DNA of 8,767 nucleotides from assembly GCA_003497765.1 (NCBI GenBank), contig DNNY01000175.1, forward strand, positions 1-8,767, written 5' to 3'. The notes below the pieces were generated by a model, which saw nothing but the letters and a program-made list of their open reading frames with translations, searched no databases and was not told where the DNA came from. How positions within the stretch are numbered: the first letter of the stretch is position 1; each line of letters starts with the position of its first letter. This stretch comes from Oceanospirillaceae bacterium. GTDB lineage: Bacteria; Pseudomonadota; Gammaproteobacteria; Pseudomonadales; Balneatricaceae. The position numbers and the translations under genes were made by a program. Of this stretch, positions 1 through 7,387 are shown one piece after another.

Positions 1-1
1 A

Positions 2-67
2 GCCGAGGTGCAAGTAAACCCGCGGGCCCGTAGTGCTGTTATGCGTGTTGCGGAGAAACTAGCATGA
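2..67 (+). CDS. rsmH: 16S rRNA (cytosine(1402)-N4)-methyltransferase RsmH, C-terminal end only
   Basis: Only the last 21 codons and the TGA stop (65-67) are in the window; the gene is cut by the left edge. The tail includes NPRARSAVMRVAEKL, which resembles the conserved end of RsmH/MraW, where an N-(P/x)-R-(A/S)-R-S-A-x-x-R-x-A-E pattern closes the protein. RsmH methylates N4 of C1402 in 16S rRNA in the cytoplasm. Its place directly upstream of ftsL is the standard dcw arrangement and supports the call. The stop overlaps the ftsL start as ATGA (64-67), which suggests translational coupling. The fragment is short, so identity rests on the tail motif plus position. Confidence 0.88.
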   Translation, partial: AEVQVNPRARSAVMRVAEKLA

Positions 68-393
68 AAGATATAAGCTATGCCTTAAACGGACTGCTCC
101 TCAAAGCTAGCCGCAAAGCCCAGACCTATATTTTAATGCTGAGCCTTGTTTTTTTGGCTGGCTTAGTAGCTAGTGCTCAATTGGTTATTTACAGTTCCTT
201 TGAAAAACGTGCTTTAGTCAATGAGCTGCACCAAATGAATCAACAGCGCGATGCCATGCAAGAAGAATGGGGTCAATTATTGCTTGAGCAAAGCGCTTGG
301 AGCGCCTACAGTCGCGTTGAAAGCTTAGTGAGTGATGAATTACAAATGCGGGTGCCTTCGGCCACCGATGTCATTATGGCGAGGCAACCATGA
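64..393 (+). CDS. ftsL: Cell division protein FtsL
   Basis: This 109-residue protein is a small bitopic membrane protein of the divisome. In the family, FtsL joins FtsB and FtsQ in a periplasmic complex that activates FtsWI septal peptidoglycan synthesis. The sequence shows a short basic cytoplasmic N-terminus, one hydrophobic helix at about residues 21-43, then a periplasmic segment (about 47-77) rich in Leu, Gln and Glu with coiled-coil spacing. The stretch LLLEQSAWSAYSRVE (72-86) matches the family's conserved L-x-L-E-x-x-x-x-x-x-x-S-R-V-E region. The length is slightly below the 121 residues of E. coli FtsL. The start ATG overlaps the rsmH stop and has GGAG at 52-55, 8 bases upstream. FtsL is poorly conserved overall, so the call leans on topology, this motif and position between rsmH and ftsI. 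Confidence 0.93.
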   Translation: MKDISYALNGLLLKASRKAQTYILMLSLVFLAGLVASAQLVIYSSFEKRALVNELHQMNQQRDAMQEEWGQLLLEQSAWSAYSRVESLVSDELQMRVPSATDVIMARQP

Positions 394-2066
394 ATCAGGT
401 TGAATACCCATGGCGGTTACGCTTTATTTGGCTGCTGATGGCTATTGCGGCTGGGCTAGTAGTATGGCGTTTAATTGACCTAAACCTTACCGAGAGAAAA
501 TTTTTACAGCGTCAAGGTGATGCGCGTATGGAGCGCACAGTGCCTTTGGTTGCTCATCGCGGCATGGTTCTTGATCGACATGGTAAGGCCTTGGCTGTGA
601 GTGCCCCAGTTATTAGTCTATGGGCACAACCGCAGGAATTGCTTGCAGGCTCTGATGAGGCCTTAGAAGTAGCCATTGCACTGGATATGGATATCGACAA
701 GCTTAATGCTCGTTTAACAAGTATGAGCAATAAAGAATTTATGTATCTGCGGCGTCAAATGAATCCAGATCAAGCCCAAGCTCTTCTTGATAAAGGCATT
801 AAAGGCGTATACGGTCAGCGTGAATTCCAGCGCTATTATCCTGCTGGAGAAGTCGCTACTCATCTAGTTGGCTTTAATAATGTCGACGGTCGTGGTCAGG
901 AAGGTCTGGAATTGGCCTATGAAGATTGGTTGCAGGCGCAAAATGGCCGTAAACTAGTTAAAAAAGATCGCCAAGGGCGAACGGTTCAAGATTTACGTAT
1001 TTTACAAGCCGCGGAACCGGGTAAAGACCTGCATTTAAGTATCGATTTACGTATGCAGTATGTGGCCTATCGAGAGTTAAAGGCGGTGGTACAAGCACAT
1101 CGGGCCAAATCAGCGGCAGCAGTGATTTTGGATGTGCAGACTGGTGAAGTGCTGGCCATGGTTAACCAACCTTCCTATAACCCCAATAATCGTAAAAATA
1201 TGGCAATAAATAGCCTTCGTAATCGGGCCATGACTGATTTGGTGGAACCTGGTTCGACAGTAAAGCCGTTAACAGTTTCTGCGGCTTTAATGAGTGGTCA
1301 ATACACCCTTGATAGTGAAGTTGATACTAGCCCTGGTTTTGTGCGAGTAACAGGCAAGAGTATCCGTGATCATCGCAATTATGGGGTTTTGGATATGACC
1401 GGCATTATTACTAAATCAAGTAATGTCGGGGTTACCAAACTGGCTATGTCCATGCCAGAACACAGTTTACGGGATACTTTCTATAGCTTTGGTATGGGTC
1501 AAGATACAGGCAGTGGTTTTCCTGGTGAAAGTGTAGGTGTACTCCCCAATTATGCTAAATGGCATCCATTAAATCTGGCCACTATGGCCTATGGCTATGG
1601 TATTGCCGTAACACCAATTCAGCTAGCGGCATCCTACTCTGTATTGGCTAGCCATGGACTTAAGCGTCCCGTATCCCTACTCAAATTAGATGCAGTACCT
1701 GAGGCAGAACGAATTATGCCTGAGGAGCAGGCGCAACAAGTGGTAGCTATGATGGAAACGGTTACCAATCTGGGCGGCACAGGCACCTTGGCACAAGTAC
1801 CTTCTTATCGAGTCGCTGGCAAAACGGGCACCGTGCATAAAACCGGTCAAGCAGGTGGTTATGAAGATGAAGCCTATACAGCTATTTTTGCAGGAATGGC
1901 ACCAGCTAGTCAGCCACGGCTTGTGTGTGTAGTCGTGATAGATCAACCGCAAGGTGAACAATACTACGGTGGTGAAGTGGCCGCCCCCGTGTTTAGTCGC
2001 ATTATGGCCGAGAGTTTACGTTTATTAAATGTGGCACCAGATAATCTGGCGCCAAATCAAGAATAA
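390..2066 (+). CDS. ftsI: Peptidoglycan D,D-transpeptidase FtsI (penicillin-binding protein 3)
   Basis: This 558-residue class B penicillin-binding protein cross-links septal peptidoglycan in the periplasm and works with FtsW. A single transmembrane anchor spans about residues 12-28. The dimerisation/pedestal domain follows, with R57-G58 in HRGMVLDR and the RYYPAGEVATHLVGF block (148-162). The transpeptidase domain carries all three active-site motifs: S289-T-V-K292 (nucleophile S289), S343-S-N345 and K478-T-G480. The length is a little shorter than E. coli (588) or P. aeruginosa PBP3 (579), the difference lying mostly at the termini. The start ATG overlaps the ftsL stop as ATGA (390-393), with GAGG at 381-384 as ribosome binding site. 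As the family's known target of beta-lactams such as aztreonam, it should be penicillin-binding. No truncation or missing catalytic residue is seen. Confidence 0.98.
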   Translation: MNQVEYPWRLRFIWLLMAIAAGLVVWRLIDLNLTERKFLQRQGDARMERTVPLVAHRGMVLDRHGKALAVSAPVISLWAQPQELLAGSDEALEVAIALDMDIDKLNARLTSMSNKEFMYLRRQMNPDQAQALLDKGIKGVYGQREFQRYYPAGEVATHLVGFNNVDGRGQEGLELAYEDWLQAQNGRKLVKKDRQGRTVQDLRILQAAEPGKDLHLSIDLRMQYVAYRELKAVVQAHRAKSAAAVILDVQTGEVLAMVNQPSYNPNNRKNMAINSLRNRAMTDLVEPGSTVKPLTVSAALMSGQYTLDSEVDTSPGFVRVTGKSIRDHRNYGVLDMTGIITKSSNVGVTKLAMSMPEHSLRDTFYSFGMGQDTGSGFPGESVGVLPNYAKWHPLNLATMAYGYGIAVTPIQLAASYSVLASHGLKRPVSLLKLDAVPEAERIMPEEQAQQVVAMMETVTNLGGTGTLAQVPSYRVAGKTGTVHKTGQAGGYEDEAYTAIFAGMAPASQPRLVCVVVIDQPQGEQYYGGEVAAPVFSRIMAESLRLLNVAPDNLAPNQE

Positions 2067-2070
2067 CAGT

Positions 2071-2074
2071 GGAG
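2071..2074 (+). promoter_or_regulatory. Ribosome binding site deciding the murE start
   Basis: GGAG lies 6 bases before the GTG at 2081. The earlier in-frame GTG at 2069 overlaps this motif and has only weak purine sequence before it. This favours 2081 as the start. Confidence 0.65.
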
Positions 2075-2080
2075 TTGGGT

Positions 2081-3571
2081 GTGCAAGCAACGGGTTTGGC
2101 AGCGGTTTGGAAAACACTGGGTTGGGACCCAGTGACGCCTGACGTGCATGTCACAGGTGTTACTTCGGACAGCCGGCAGGTGGTAGCAGGTAATCTGTTT
2201 ATTGCCTGCGTAGGGGACCCGCAGCGATTACAAAGTTTTGTTGCTCAAGCGCAAGCAAAACGGGCCGCTGCGGTGGCTATTGATGACACGCAGTTACAAC
2301 TGCTTGAGGCATCCAACTTCACTGTGCCTATTATTCCGGTAACACAATTAGCGCAACACCAAGGCAAATTGGCGGCGCAAATATTAGCTCAGCCAAGCAC
2401 TCAGCTGAATCTTATGGGCGTTACTGGCACCAATGGCAAAACTAGTATTAGTCATTATTTAGCCCAAGCCCACAATAATATGGGCTATACATGTGGTGTT
2501 ATTGGCACCACTGGTAATGGCTTACTAAATGATTTGCAAGCTGGCCCCAACACCACACCCGATGCGGTAACGGTGCAAAATTTGTTAGCCCAAATGCTAG
2601 ATCAGGACGCACAGGCCTGCGCTATGGAGGTTTCTTCCCATGGTCTAGATCAGCATCGGGTTGATGGTTGTCAATTTGATATTGCTATATTGTCTAACCT
2701 GAGTAGAGATCACCTTGACTATCATGGCACCATGCAAGCCTACGCCCAAGCTAAGGCAAAATTGTTTAGCTGGCCGGGACTGCGTCATGCCATCATAAAT
2801 ATCGATGATAAATTTGGTCAGGCCTTAATTGATGAGATAGCACCTGATGTTCGCCTCTGGACTTATAGCACCCGCTCCCAAAGAGGGCAGGTGGCTATCA
2901 GTGTGGCAGAAGTAAACTATACTCGCCATGGCCTCGAAGCTATTATCAATACCCCTTTGGGTAGCTTGGAGTTGAAGACCAATCTATATGGTGAGTTTAA
3001 TCTAAGTAATCTATTAGCATGCCTAGGCGTGCTATTGGCTAAGGGCTATAGCTTGGCTGCTATTCAACCTGCTCTTTGTGCATTAAATCCAGTTCCTGGG
3101 CGGATGGAGCAATACCATAGTGGTTCCGGACTATCAGTCATTGTTGACTATGCCCATACCCCAGATGCTTTACGAGCAGCCCTGCAGGCAACGCGTCAGC
3201 ACCTAGATACAGGACAATTGTGGTGCGTGTTTGGTTGTGGCGGTAATCGTGATCAAGGCAAACGACCATTAATGGCCAAAATAGCTGAACAGTGGGCGGA
3301 CAATATCGTGGTAACCGACGATAATCCGCGCTATGAAGATGCAACGGTTATTACCCAACAAATTCAGGCTGGCTTTACTGATCACGGCAAAGTAACAGTG
3401 ATCAATAATCGTAAACAGGCTCTGGAATTTGCTATTGGGCAGGCCAAGCCTAACGATATTGTTATAGTGGCCGGTAAAGGACATGAAGTTTATCAAGAGA
3501 TTGCTGGCCAGCGACATCACTTTAGTGATCGCGCAGTCGTGGCTTGTTTGTTACAGGAGTTGAGTTCATGA
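2081..3571 (+). CDS. murE: UDP-MurNAc-L-Ala-D-Glu:meso-diaminopimelate ligase MurE
   Basis: MurE is the cytoplasmic ATP-dependent ligase that adds meso-diaminopimelate to UDP-MurNAc-L-Ala-D-Glu. Numbered from the GTG at 2081 (496 residues), the protein shows the ATP P-loop GVTGTNGKTS (113-122, K120), the EVSSHGL motif (184-190), the NLSRDHLDYHG segment (206-216), the probable carbamylated K225, R390 in the GCGGNRD motif, DNPR at 414-417, and G465/E469 in AGKGHE. DNPR is the family signature for meso-DAP rather than lysine, pointing to a Gram-negative wall. With this start the catalytic numbering matches E. coli MurE (495 residues) exactly, from memory. The alternative start is the GTG at 2069, giving 500 residues. 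The gap from the ftsI stop is 14 bases. One oddity: the UDP-contact loop, HQADG in E. coli, reads DPQRL here (46-50). Confidence 0.97.
   Translation: MQATGLAAVWKTLGWDPVTPDVHVTGVTSDSRQVVAGNLFIACVGDPQRLQSFVAQAQAKRAAAVAIDDTQLQLLEASNFTVPIIPVTQLAQHQGKLAAQILAQPSTQLNLMGVTGTNGKTSISHYLAQAHNNMGYTCGVIGTTGNGLLNDLQAGPNTTPDAVTVQNLLAQMLDQDAQACAMEVSSHGLDQHRVDGCQFDIAILSNLSRDHLDYHGTMQAYAQAKAKLFSWPGLRHAIINIDDKFGQALIDEIAPDVRLWTYSTRSQRGQVAISVAEVNYTRHGLEAIINTPLGSLELKTNLYGEFNLSNLLACLGVLLAKGYSLAAIQPALCALNPVPGRMEQYHSGSGLSVIVDYAHTPDALRAALQATRQHLDTGQLWCVFGCGGNRDQGKRPLMAKIAEQWADNIVVTDDNPRYEDATVITQQIQAGFTDHGKVTVINNRKQALEFAIGQAKPNDIVIVAGKGHEVYQEIAGQRHHFSDRAVVACLLQELSS
3555..3559 (+). promoter_or_regulatory. Ribosome binding site for murF
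   Basis: AGGAG inside the end of murE sits 8 bases before the ATG at 3568. It rules out the earlier in-frame TTG at 3544, which lies upstream of this site, and fixes murF as starting at the ATGA overlap with the murE stop. Confidence 0.8.
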
Positions 3572-4932
3572 AATTGGCCTTTGATCAACTAGCAGGACCT
3601 TTGCAGGCTAGTAAGGTGACAACTAATGTCAGCTTTACGCGTATCTCAACAGATACCCGTACCTTACAAGCCGGTGATTTATTTATTGCTCTGGTGGGTC
3701 CTAATTTTGATGGTCATGAATTTATTGCTCAGGCACAGCAGAAAGGAGCGATTGGCGCTTTAGTAAGTACCGATATTGATTCTGATCTACCACAAATGCG
3801 GGTTGCTGATACACGCATAGCCTTGGCTGAATTAGCTAGTTTTCGGCGCCAGCGGATGTCTGGTACTTGGCTGGCGGTGACGGGTAGTAGTGGTAAGACA
3901 ACGGTTAAAGAAATGTTGGGCCATATTCTAGCTGAGGCTGGTTCAGTGGAAGTCACGCAAGGTAATTTCAATAATGATCTTGGGGTGCCTATTACCATTA
4001 TGAATATGCAAGCCCAGGGGATTGATTATCGAGTGCTTGAACTAGGTGCTAATCATATTGGTGAAATAGCTTATACCAGTCGTATTGGCCGCCCACAGAT
4101 TGCTATTTTAAATAATGCTCAAGATGCTCATTTGTCGGGCTTTGGTGGTGTGCAAGGTGTGGTTAAGGCGAAGGGTGAAATAGTCTCATCCCTAGATGCA
4201 CAGGGGCAGGCTGTACTTAATCTTGATGATGCTAATTATCACTATTGGTTACAGTTGGCAGAAGCTCGCCAAGTATGGTCATTTAGCATTGATAAGGCCT
4301 CTGCCCGAGTCCATGCTAAGCAATTAAATGTGGGCGCACAAAGTAGTGACTTTGAACTTAATATTGATGGCCAACAATGCTCTGTGCATTTACCCATTGC
4401 GGGTCGGCATAATGTTGCCAATGCTCTAGCTGCGGCGGCTGCGGCTGCAGCAGCAGGTCTGTCAATAGAGCAAATTCAGGCTGGTTTGCAGGCCTGTGAA
4501 GCTTATCAAGGGCGCCTTGTTCGCCATGAATTGACTAATGATATTTTAGTCATCGATGATACTTATAATGCCAACCCAGCCTCTGTCAAAGCAGCTATTG
4601 ATGTATTAGCTAAACAGAAAGGTTATAGCTGTTTGATTTTAGGTGATTTAAGGGAACTTGGCACGGCTTCCTATGGTCTGCATAAAGAGCTTGGAAGTTA
4701 TGCGGCTCAAGCTGGAATAAACTATTTTATTGGCGTGGGATCACGGGTCTCGGCAGCAGTCAGTCAGTTTGCTGCTGAGGGTGGTCAACACCCCATCGCT
4801 GTGGCGTCACAAGCGGACGTAATGCCCTATTTGCAAACCCTTCCCAAGAGCAATTTAAGTTGCTTGGTAAAGGGTTCGCGCTCGAGTCGTATGGAACGCG
4901 TTGTGAAGTTATTATTAGAACAGGATCAATAA
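3568..4932 (+). CDS. murF: UDP-MurNAc-tripeptide:D-alanyl-D-alanine ligase MurF
   Basis: MurF is the cytoplasmic ligase that adds the D-Ala-D-Ala dipeptide to UDP-MurNAc-tripeptide with ATP, completing the pentapeptide precursor. From the ATG at 3568 the protein is 454 residues (E. coli 452). Seen in order: an N-terminal UDP-binding domain with STDTR (27-31) and AGDLFIALVG (35-44); the P-loop VTGSSGKTT (104-112); NFNNDLGVP (133-141); ELGANHIGEIAYTS (158-171); AHLSGFGG (187-194); KAKGEI (200-205), which holds the lysine region expected to be carbamylated; HNVANALA (281-288); and DDTYNANPAS (330-339) opening the C-terminal domain. An unbroken run of nine alanines (288-296) follows the HNVANAL motif. 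The start overlaps the murE stop as ATGA (3568-3571). The MurE and MurF N-terminal domains are visibly similar, as expected for paralogous Mur ligases. Confidence 0.98.
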   Translation: MKLAFDQLAGPLQASKVTTNVSFTRISTDTRTLQAGDLFIALVGPNFDGHEFIAQAQQKGAIGALVSTDIDSDLPQMRVADTRIALAELASFRRQRMSGTWLAVTGSSGKTTVKEMLGHILAEAGSVEVTQGNFNNDLGVPITIMNMQAQGIDYRVLELGANHIGEIAYTSRIGRPQIAILNNAQDAHLSGFGGVQGVVKAKGEIVSSLDAQGQAVLNLDDANYHYWLQLAEARQVWSFSIDKASARVHAKQLNVGAQSSDFELNIDGQQCSVHLPIAGRHNVANALAAAAAAAAAGLSIEQIQAGLQACEAYQGRLVRHELTNDILVIDDTYNANPASVKAAIDVLAKQKGYSCLILGDLRELGTASYGLHKELGSYAAQAGINYFIGVGSRVSAAVSQFAAEGGQHPIAVASQADVMPYLQTLPKSNLSCLVKGSRSSRMERVVKLLLEQDQ

Positions 4933-4935
4933 ACC

Positions 4936-6018
4936 ATGCTGTTATGGCTAGCTGAATATCTATCCCAATTTTATAGTGTATTTGGAGTTTTCCAATACCT
5001 GACTATGCGCGCCATTATGGGTGTATTAACAGCACTGTTTATCGCTATGGCCATTGGCCCCTTTATGATTAAGCATTTGCAGATTAAGCAAATCGGCCAA
5101 GCTATTCGTGATGATGGTCCCCAAAGTCATTTGGTAAAAGCGGGCACTCCAACTATGGGTGGTGCGCTGATTTTGGTTGCCATTATTATTAGCGCTTTGT
5201 TATGGGGCGATCTGAGTAACCGTTATATATGGGTAACCATTTTTGTCACTGGCATATTTGGGATTGTTGGTTGGGTTGATGATTACCGCAAAGTTATTGA
5301 GAAAAATTCGCGTGGCTTAATTGCCCGCTGGAAATATTTTTGGCAATCCGTGGCCGGCTTAGGTGCGGCATTATTTTTATTTTATAGTGCCCAAGATCCC
5401 CAAGAACTTGAATTAATTGTGCCATTCTTTAAAGATGTCAGCATCCAATTGGGTTTGCTCTATATCTTGTTCACCTATTTTGTCATTGTGGGTACATCCA
5501 ATGCGGTAAACTTGACCGATGGTCTTGATGGTCTGGCTATCCTGCCCACCGTATTAGTGGCTGCAGCACTAGGCGTATTTGCTTACTTAACTGGGCACTC
5601 TGTTTTTTCTGAATATCTGCATATTCCCTATATTCGTGGTTCTGGTGAACTGGTGGTATTTTGTGCCGCAATGGTTGGCGCTGGTATGGGCTTTCTTTGG
5701 TTTAACACTTATCCAGCACAAGTGTTTATGGGTGATGTAGGTGCCTTATCCCTTGGTGCTGCCCTAGGTGTGATTGCCGTTATTGTTCGACAAGAACTGG
5801 TGCTACTGATTATGGGGGGTATTTTTGTGGCAGAAACCCTTTCGGTTATTTTACAAGTTGGTTCTTATAAGCTGACCGGCAAGCGCATTTTCCGCATGGC
5901 ACCTTTGCATCATCATTTTGAATTATCTGGCTGGCCTGAACCACGAATTATTGTGCGTTTTTGGATAATTACCGTGATCTTGGTGCTGATTGGTTTAGCC
6001 ACATTGAAGTTACGTTAA
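4936..6018 (+). CDS. mraY: Phospho-N-acetylmuramoyl-pentapeptide-transferase MraY
   Basis: MraY is a polytopic inner-membrane enzyme that transfers phospho-MurNAc-pentapeptide from UDP to undecaprenyl phosphate, forming lipid I. The length of 360 residues equals that of E. coli MraY. About ten hydrophobic segments alternate with conserved cytoplasmic loops: [18 protein letters not shown] (59-76), the Mg-binding D115-D116 pair in [21 protein letters not shown] (189-201, with D195 and D198), [11 protein letters not shown] (264-274, catalytic-site D267) and the APLHHHFE loop (322-329). The ATG at 4936 follows the murF stop after 3 bases; AGGA at 4922-4925, within the end of murF, is a plausible ribosome binding site at a 10-base spacing. 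Nothing is missing or unusual. Confidence 0.98.
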   Translation: MLLWLAEYLSQFYSVFGVFQYLTMRAIMGVLTALFIAMAIGPFMIKHLQIKQIGQAIRDDGPQSHLVKAGTPTMGGALILVAIIISALLWGDLSNRYIWVTIFVTGIFGIVGWVDDYRKVIEKNSRGLIARWKYFWQSVAGLGAALFLFYSAQDPQELELIVPFFKDVSIQLGLLYILFTYFVIVGTSNAVNLTDGLDGLAILPTVLVAAALGVFAYLTGHSVFSEYLHIPYIRGSGELVVFCAAMVGAGMGFLWFNTYPAQVFMGDVGALSLGAALGVIAVIVRQELVLLIMGGIFVAETLSVILQVGSYKLTGKRIFRMAPLHHHFELSGWPEPRIIVRFWIITVILVLIGLATLKLR

Positions 6019-6020
6019 CG

Positions 6021-6025
6021 AAGGA
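6021..6025 (+). promoter_or_regulatory. Probable ribosome binding site for murD, with long spacing
   Basis: AAGGA lies in the 19-base gap after mraY, 12 bases before the ATG at 6038. That is longer than the usual 5-9 bases, and no in-frame ATG, GTG or TTG lies closer. It may mean weaker initiation at murD. Confidence 0.5.
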
Positions 6026-6037
6026 ATTATTGGCATT

Positions 6038-7387
6038 ATGCAACTTATTGGCAGTGATCGATATACCCTAGTAATGGGGTTAGGCAAAACAGGTTTTGCC
6101 TGCGCCAACTATTTGGCTGCCCAAGGTCAACGAGTTATCGTCACTGATACGCGTGAGAAGCCACCTTACCTCAATAAGTTAAGTCAAGTGTGGCCCGATA
6201 TACCGGTGCATTTGGGTGACTTTGATACTGAATTATGTTGTGCTGCAGATACGATTGTTTTAAGTCCAGGGGTGCCTAAGCAGGAGTTAGCCATTCAGGC
6301 TGCTATTAGTCATGGGGTGCCTGTCCGTAGTGAGATTGATCTGTTTTCTGCGGCAGCCCAAGCGCCTATCGTTGCTATTACTGGGTCTAATGCCAAGAGT
6401 ACTGTCACCAGTTTAGTTGGTGCTATGGCAGAGGCCGCTGGTTTGCATGTGGCTGTCGGTGGTAATTTGGGTACGCCCGCTCTAGAGCTTCTAGACGATA
6501 AAGTTCAAGTTTATGTCATGGAGTTATCTAGCTTTCAACTAGAAACAACTCACCAACTTGGTGCTGAAGTGGCCTGTGTGCTAAATATTAGCCCCGATCA
6601 TATGGATCGCTATGACAATAATTTGATGGCCTATCACCAGGCCAAGCACCGTATTTTTCAGGGCTGTAACAAGGTTGTAGAGAATGCTGATGACCAGCTA
6701 ACACTAGCTTTAGTACCCGATCATGTTGAGCGTCGCCAATTTACTCTATCCGTTCCCGATCTAAAACAATACGGTTTACAGGGGAGTGCTGACGAAGAAT
6801 GGATCAGCATAGGACTTCAACGCTTACTAAAAACCAGCGAGCTGGTTCTGACCGGGCGCCACAATATTGCCAACTGTTTAGCTGCCCTAGCCATTGGCGA
6901 CAGCATTGGGTTGCCTCATAAAGTGATGCTAGAGACCATACGTAGCTTCCGAGGCTTGGCACATCGCTGTGAATATGTATCTACACAAGATGGCGTGACT
7001 TATATTAATGATTCCAAGGGTACTAATGTTGGTGCCACAGTAGCCGCCATTGAAGGGCTTGGCGCAACCATCGAAGGAAAGATTGTGTTATTGGCCGGTG
7101 GTGTTGGTAAAGGTGCTGATTTTGCAGATCTAAAGGCCCCAATGCAGCAATTTGGTCGGGCGGCGATGGTATATGGTCAAGACGGAGAGGATATCGATCG
7201 GGTATTAACAGGCACTATTAAAACTTACCGTACAGACGATTTAGAAGCGGCATTGGCACAGGCTAGAGCAGTTGCTCAGCCTGGTGATCTAGTCCTCCTT
7301 TCACCTGCATGTTCGAGTTTTGATGCCTATGAAAGTTTTGAAAAGCGTGGCGAACATTTTTGCCAGCTGGTGGAGGCTCAGGCATGA
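6038..7387 (+). CDS. murD: UDP-N-acetylmuramoyl-L-alanine:D-glutamate ligase MurD
   Basis: MurD is the cytoplasmic ligase that adds D-glutamate to UDP-MurNAc-L-Ala with ATP. The 449-residue protein is near the family length (E. coli 438). The N-terminal Rossmann-like domain has VMGLGKTGFACANYLA (12-27) and LSPGVP (75-80). The central ATPase domain has the P-loop TGSNAKST (115-122, K120), GGNLGTPALELL (141-152), ELSSFQLE (162-169), NISPDHMDRY (183-192) and the probable carbamylated K203 in YHQAKHRIF. HNIAN (275-279) and the AHRCE segment lead into the C-terminal domain with DSKGTNVGAT (325-334), LLAGGVGKGADF (351-362) and LSPACSSFD (421-429). The P-loop has Ala119 where E. coli has Gly; I recall the same SNAKST in pseudomonads. 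The stop overlaps the ftsW ATG as ATGA (7384-7387). Confidence 0.98.
   Translation: MQLIGSDRYTLVMGLGKTGFACANYLAAQGQRVIVTDTREKPPYLNKLSQVWPDIPVHLGDFDTELCCAADTIVLSPGVPKQELAIQAAISHGVPVRSEIDLFSAAAQAPIVAITGSNAKSTVTSLVGAMAEAAGLHVAVGGNLGTPALELLDDKVQVYVMELSSFQLETTHQLGAEVACVLNISPDHMDRYDNNLMAYHQAKHRIFQGCNKVVENADDQLTLALVPDHVERRQFTLSVPDLKQYGLQGSADEEWISIGLQRLLKTSELVLTGRHNIANCLAALAIGDSIGLPHKVMLETIRSFRGLAHRCEYVSTQDGVTYINDSKGTNVGATVAAIEGLGATIEGKIVLLAGGVGKGADFADLKAPMQQFGRAAMVYGQDGEDIDRVLTGTIKTYRTDDLEAALAQARAVAQPGDLVLLSPACSSFDAYESFEKRGEHFCQLVEAQA
7372..7376 (+). promoter_or_regulatory. Ribosome binding site for ftsW
   Basis: GGAGG inside the end of murD sits 7 bases before the ATG at 7384, an ideal spacing. 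It supports that ATG over an upstream in-frame TTG at 7360, which precedes the site. Confidence 0.8.

Noticed and set aside
1686..1961. A 91-codon open frame on the - strand opposite the ftsI transpeptidase domain.
   Set aside because: It is rich in Cys, His and Ile with no domain pattern and sits opposite the conserved KTG region, so it is a shadow of ftsI.
3138..3520. Two overlapping short - strand open frames opposite the murE C-terminal domain.
   Set aside because: Both are opposite conserved MurE motifs including DNPR, overlap each other, and have no coding character.
3544..3567. TTG at 3544 as a longer murF start giving 8 more residues.
   Set aside because: The AGGAG ribosome binding site lies downstream of it, and the ATG at 3568 gives the usual MurF length and an ATGA overlap.
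6019..6037. A possible terminator or promoter in the mraY-murD gap.
   Set aside because: The gap is 19 bases, has no stem-loop or T-run, and is too short for a complete promoter by itself.
7360..7383. TTG at 7360 as a longer ftsW start.
   Set aside because: GGAGG at 7372-7376 is correctly placed for the ATG at 7384, and the added residues would be Gly-rich and unlike FtsW.
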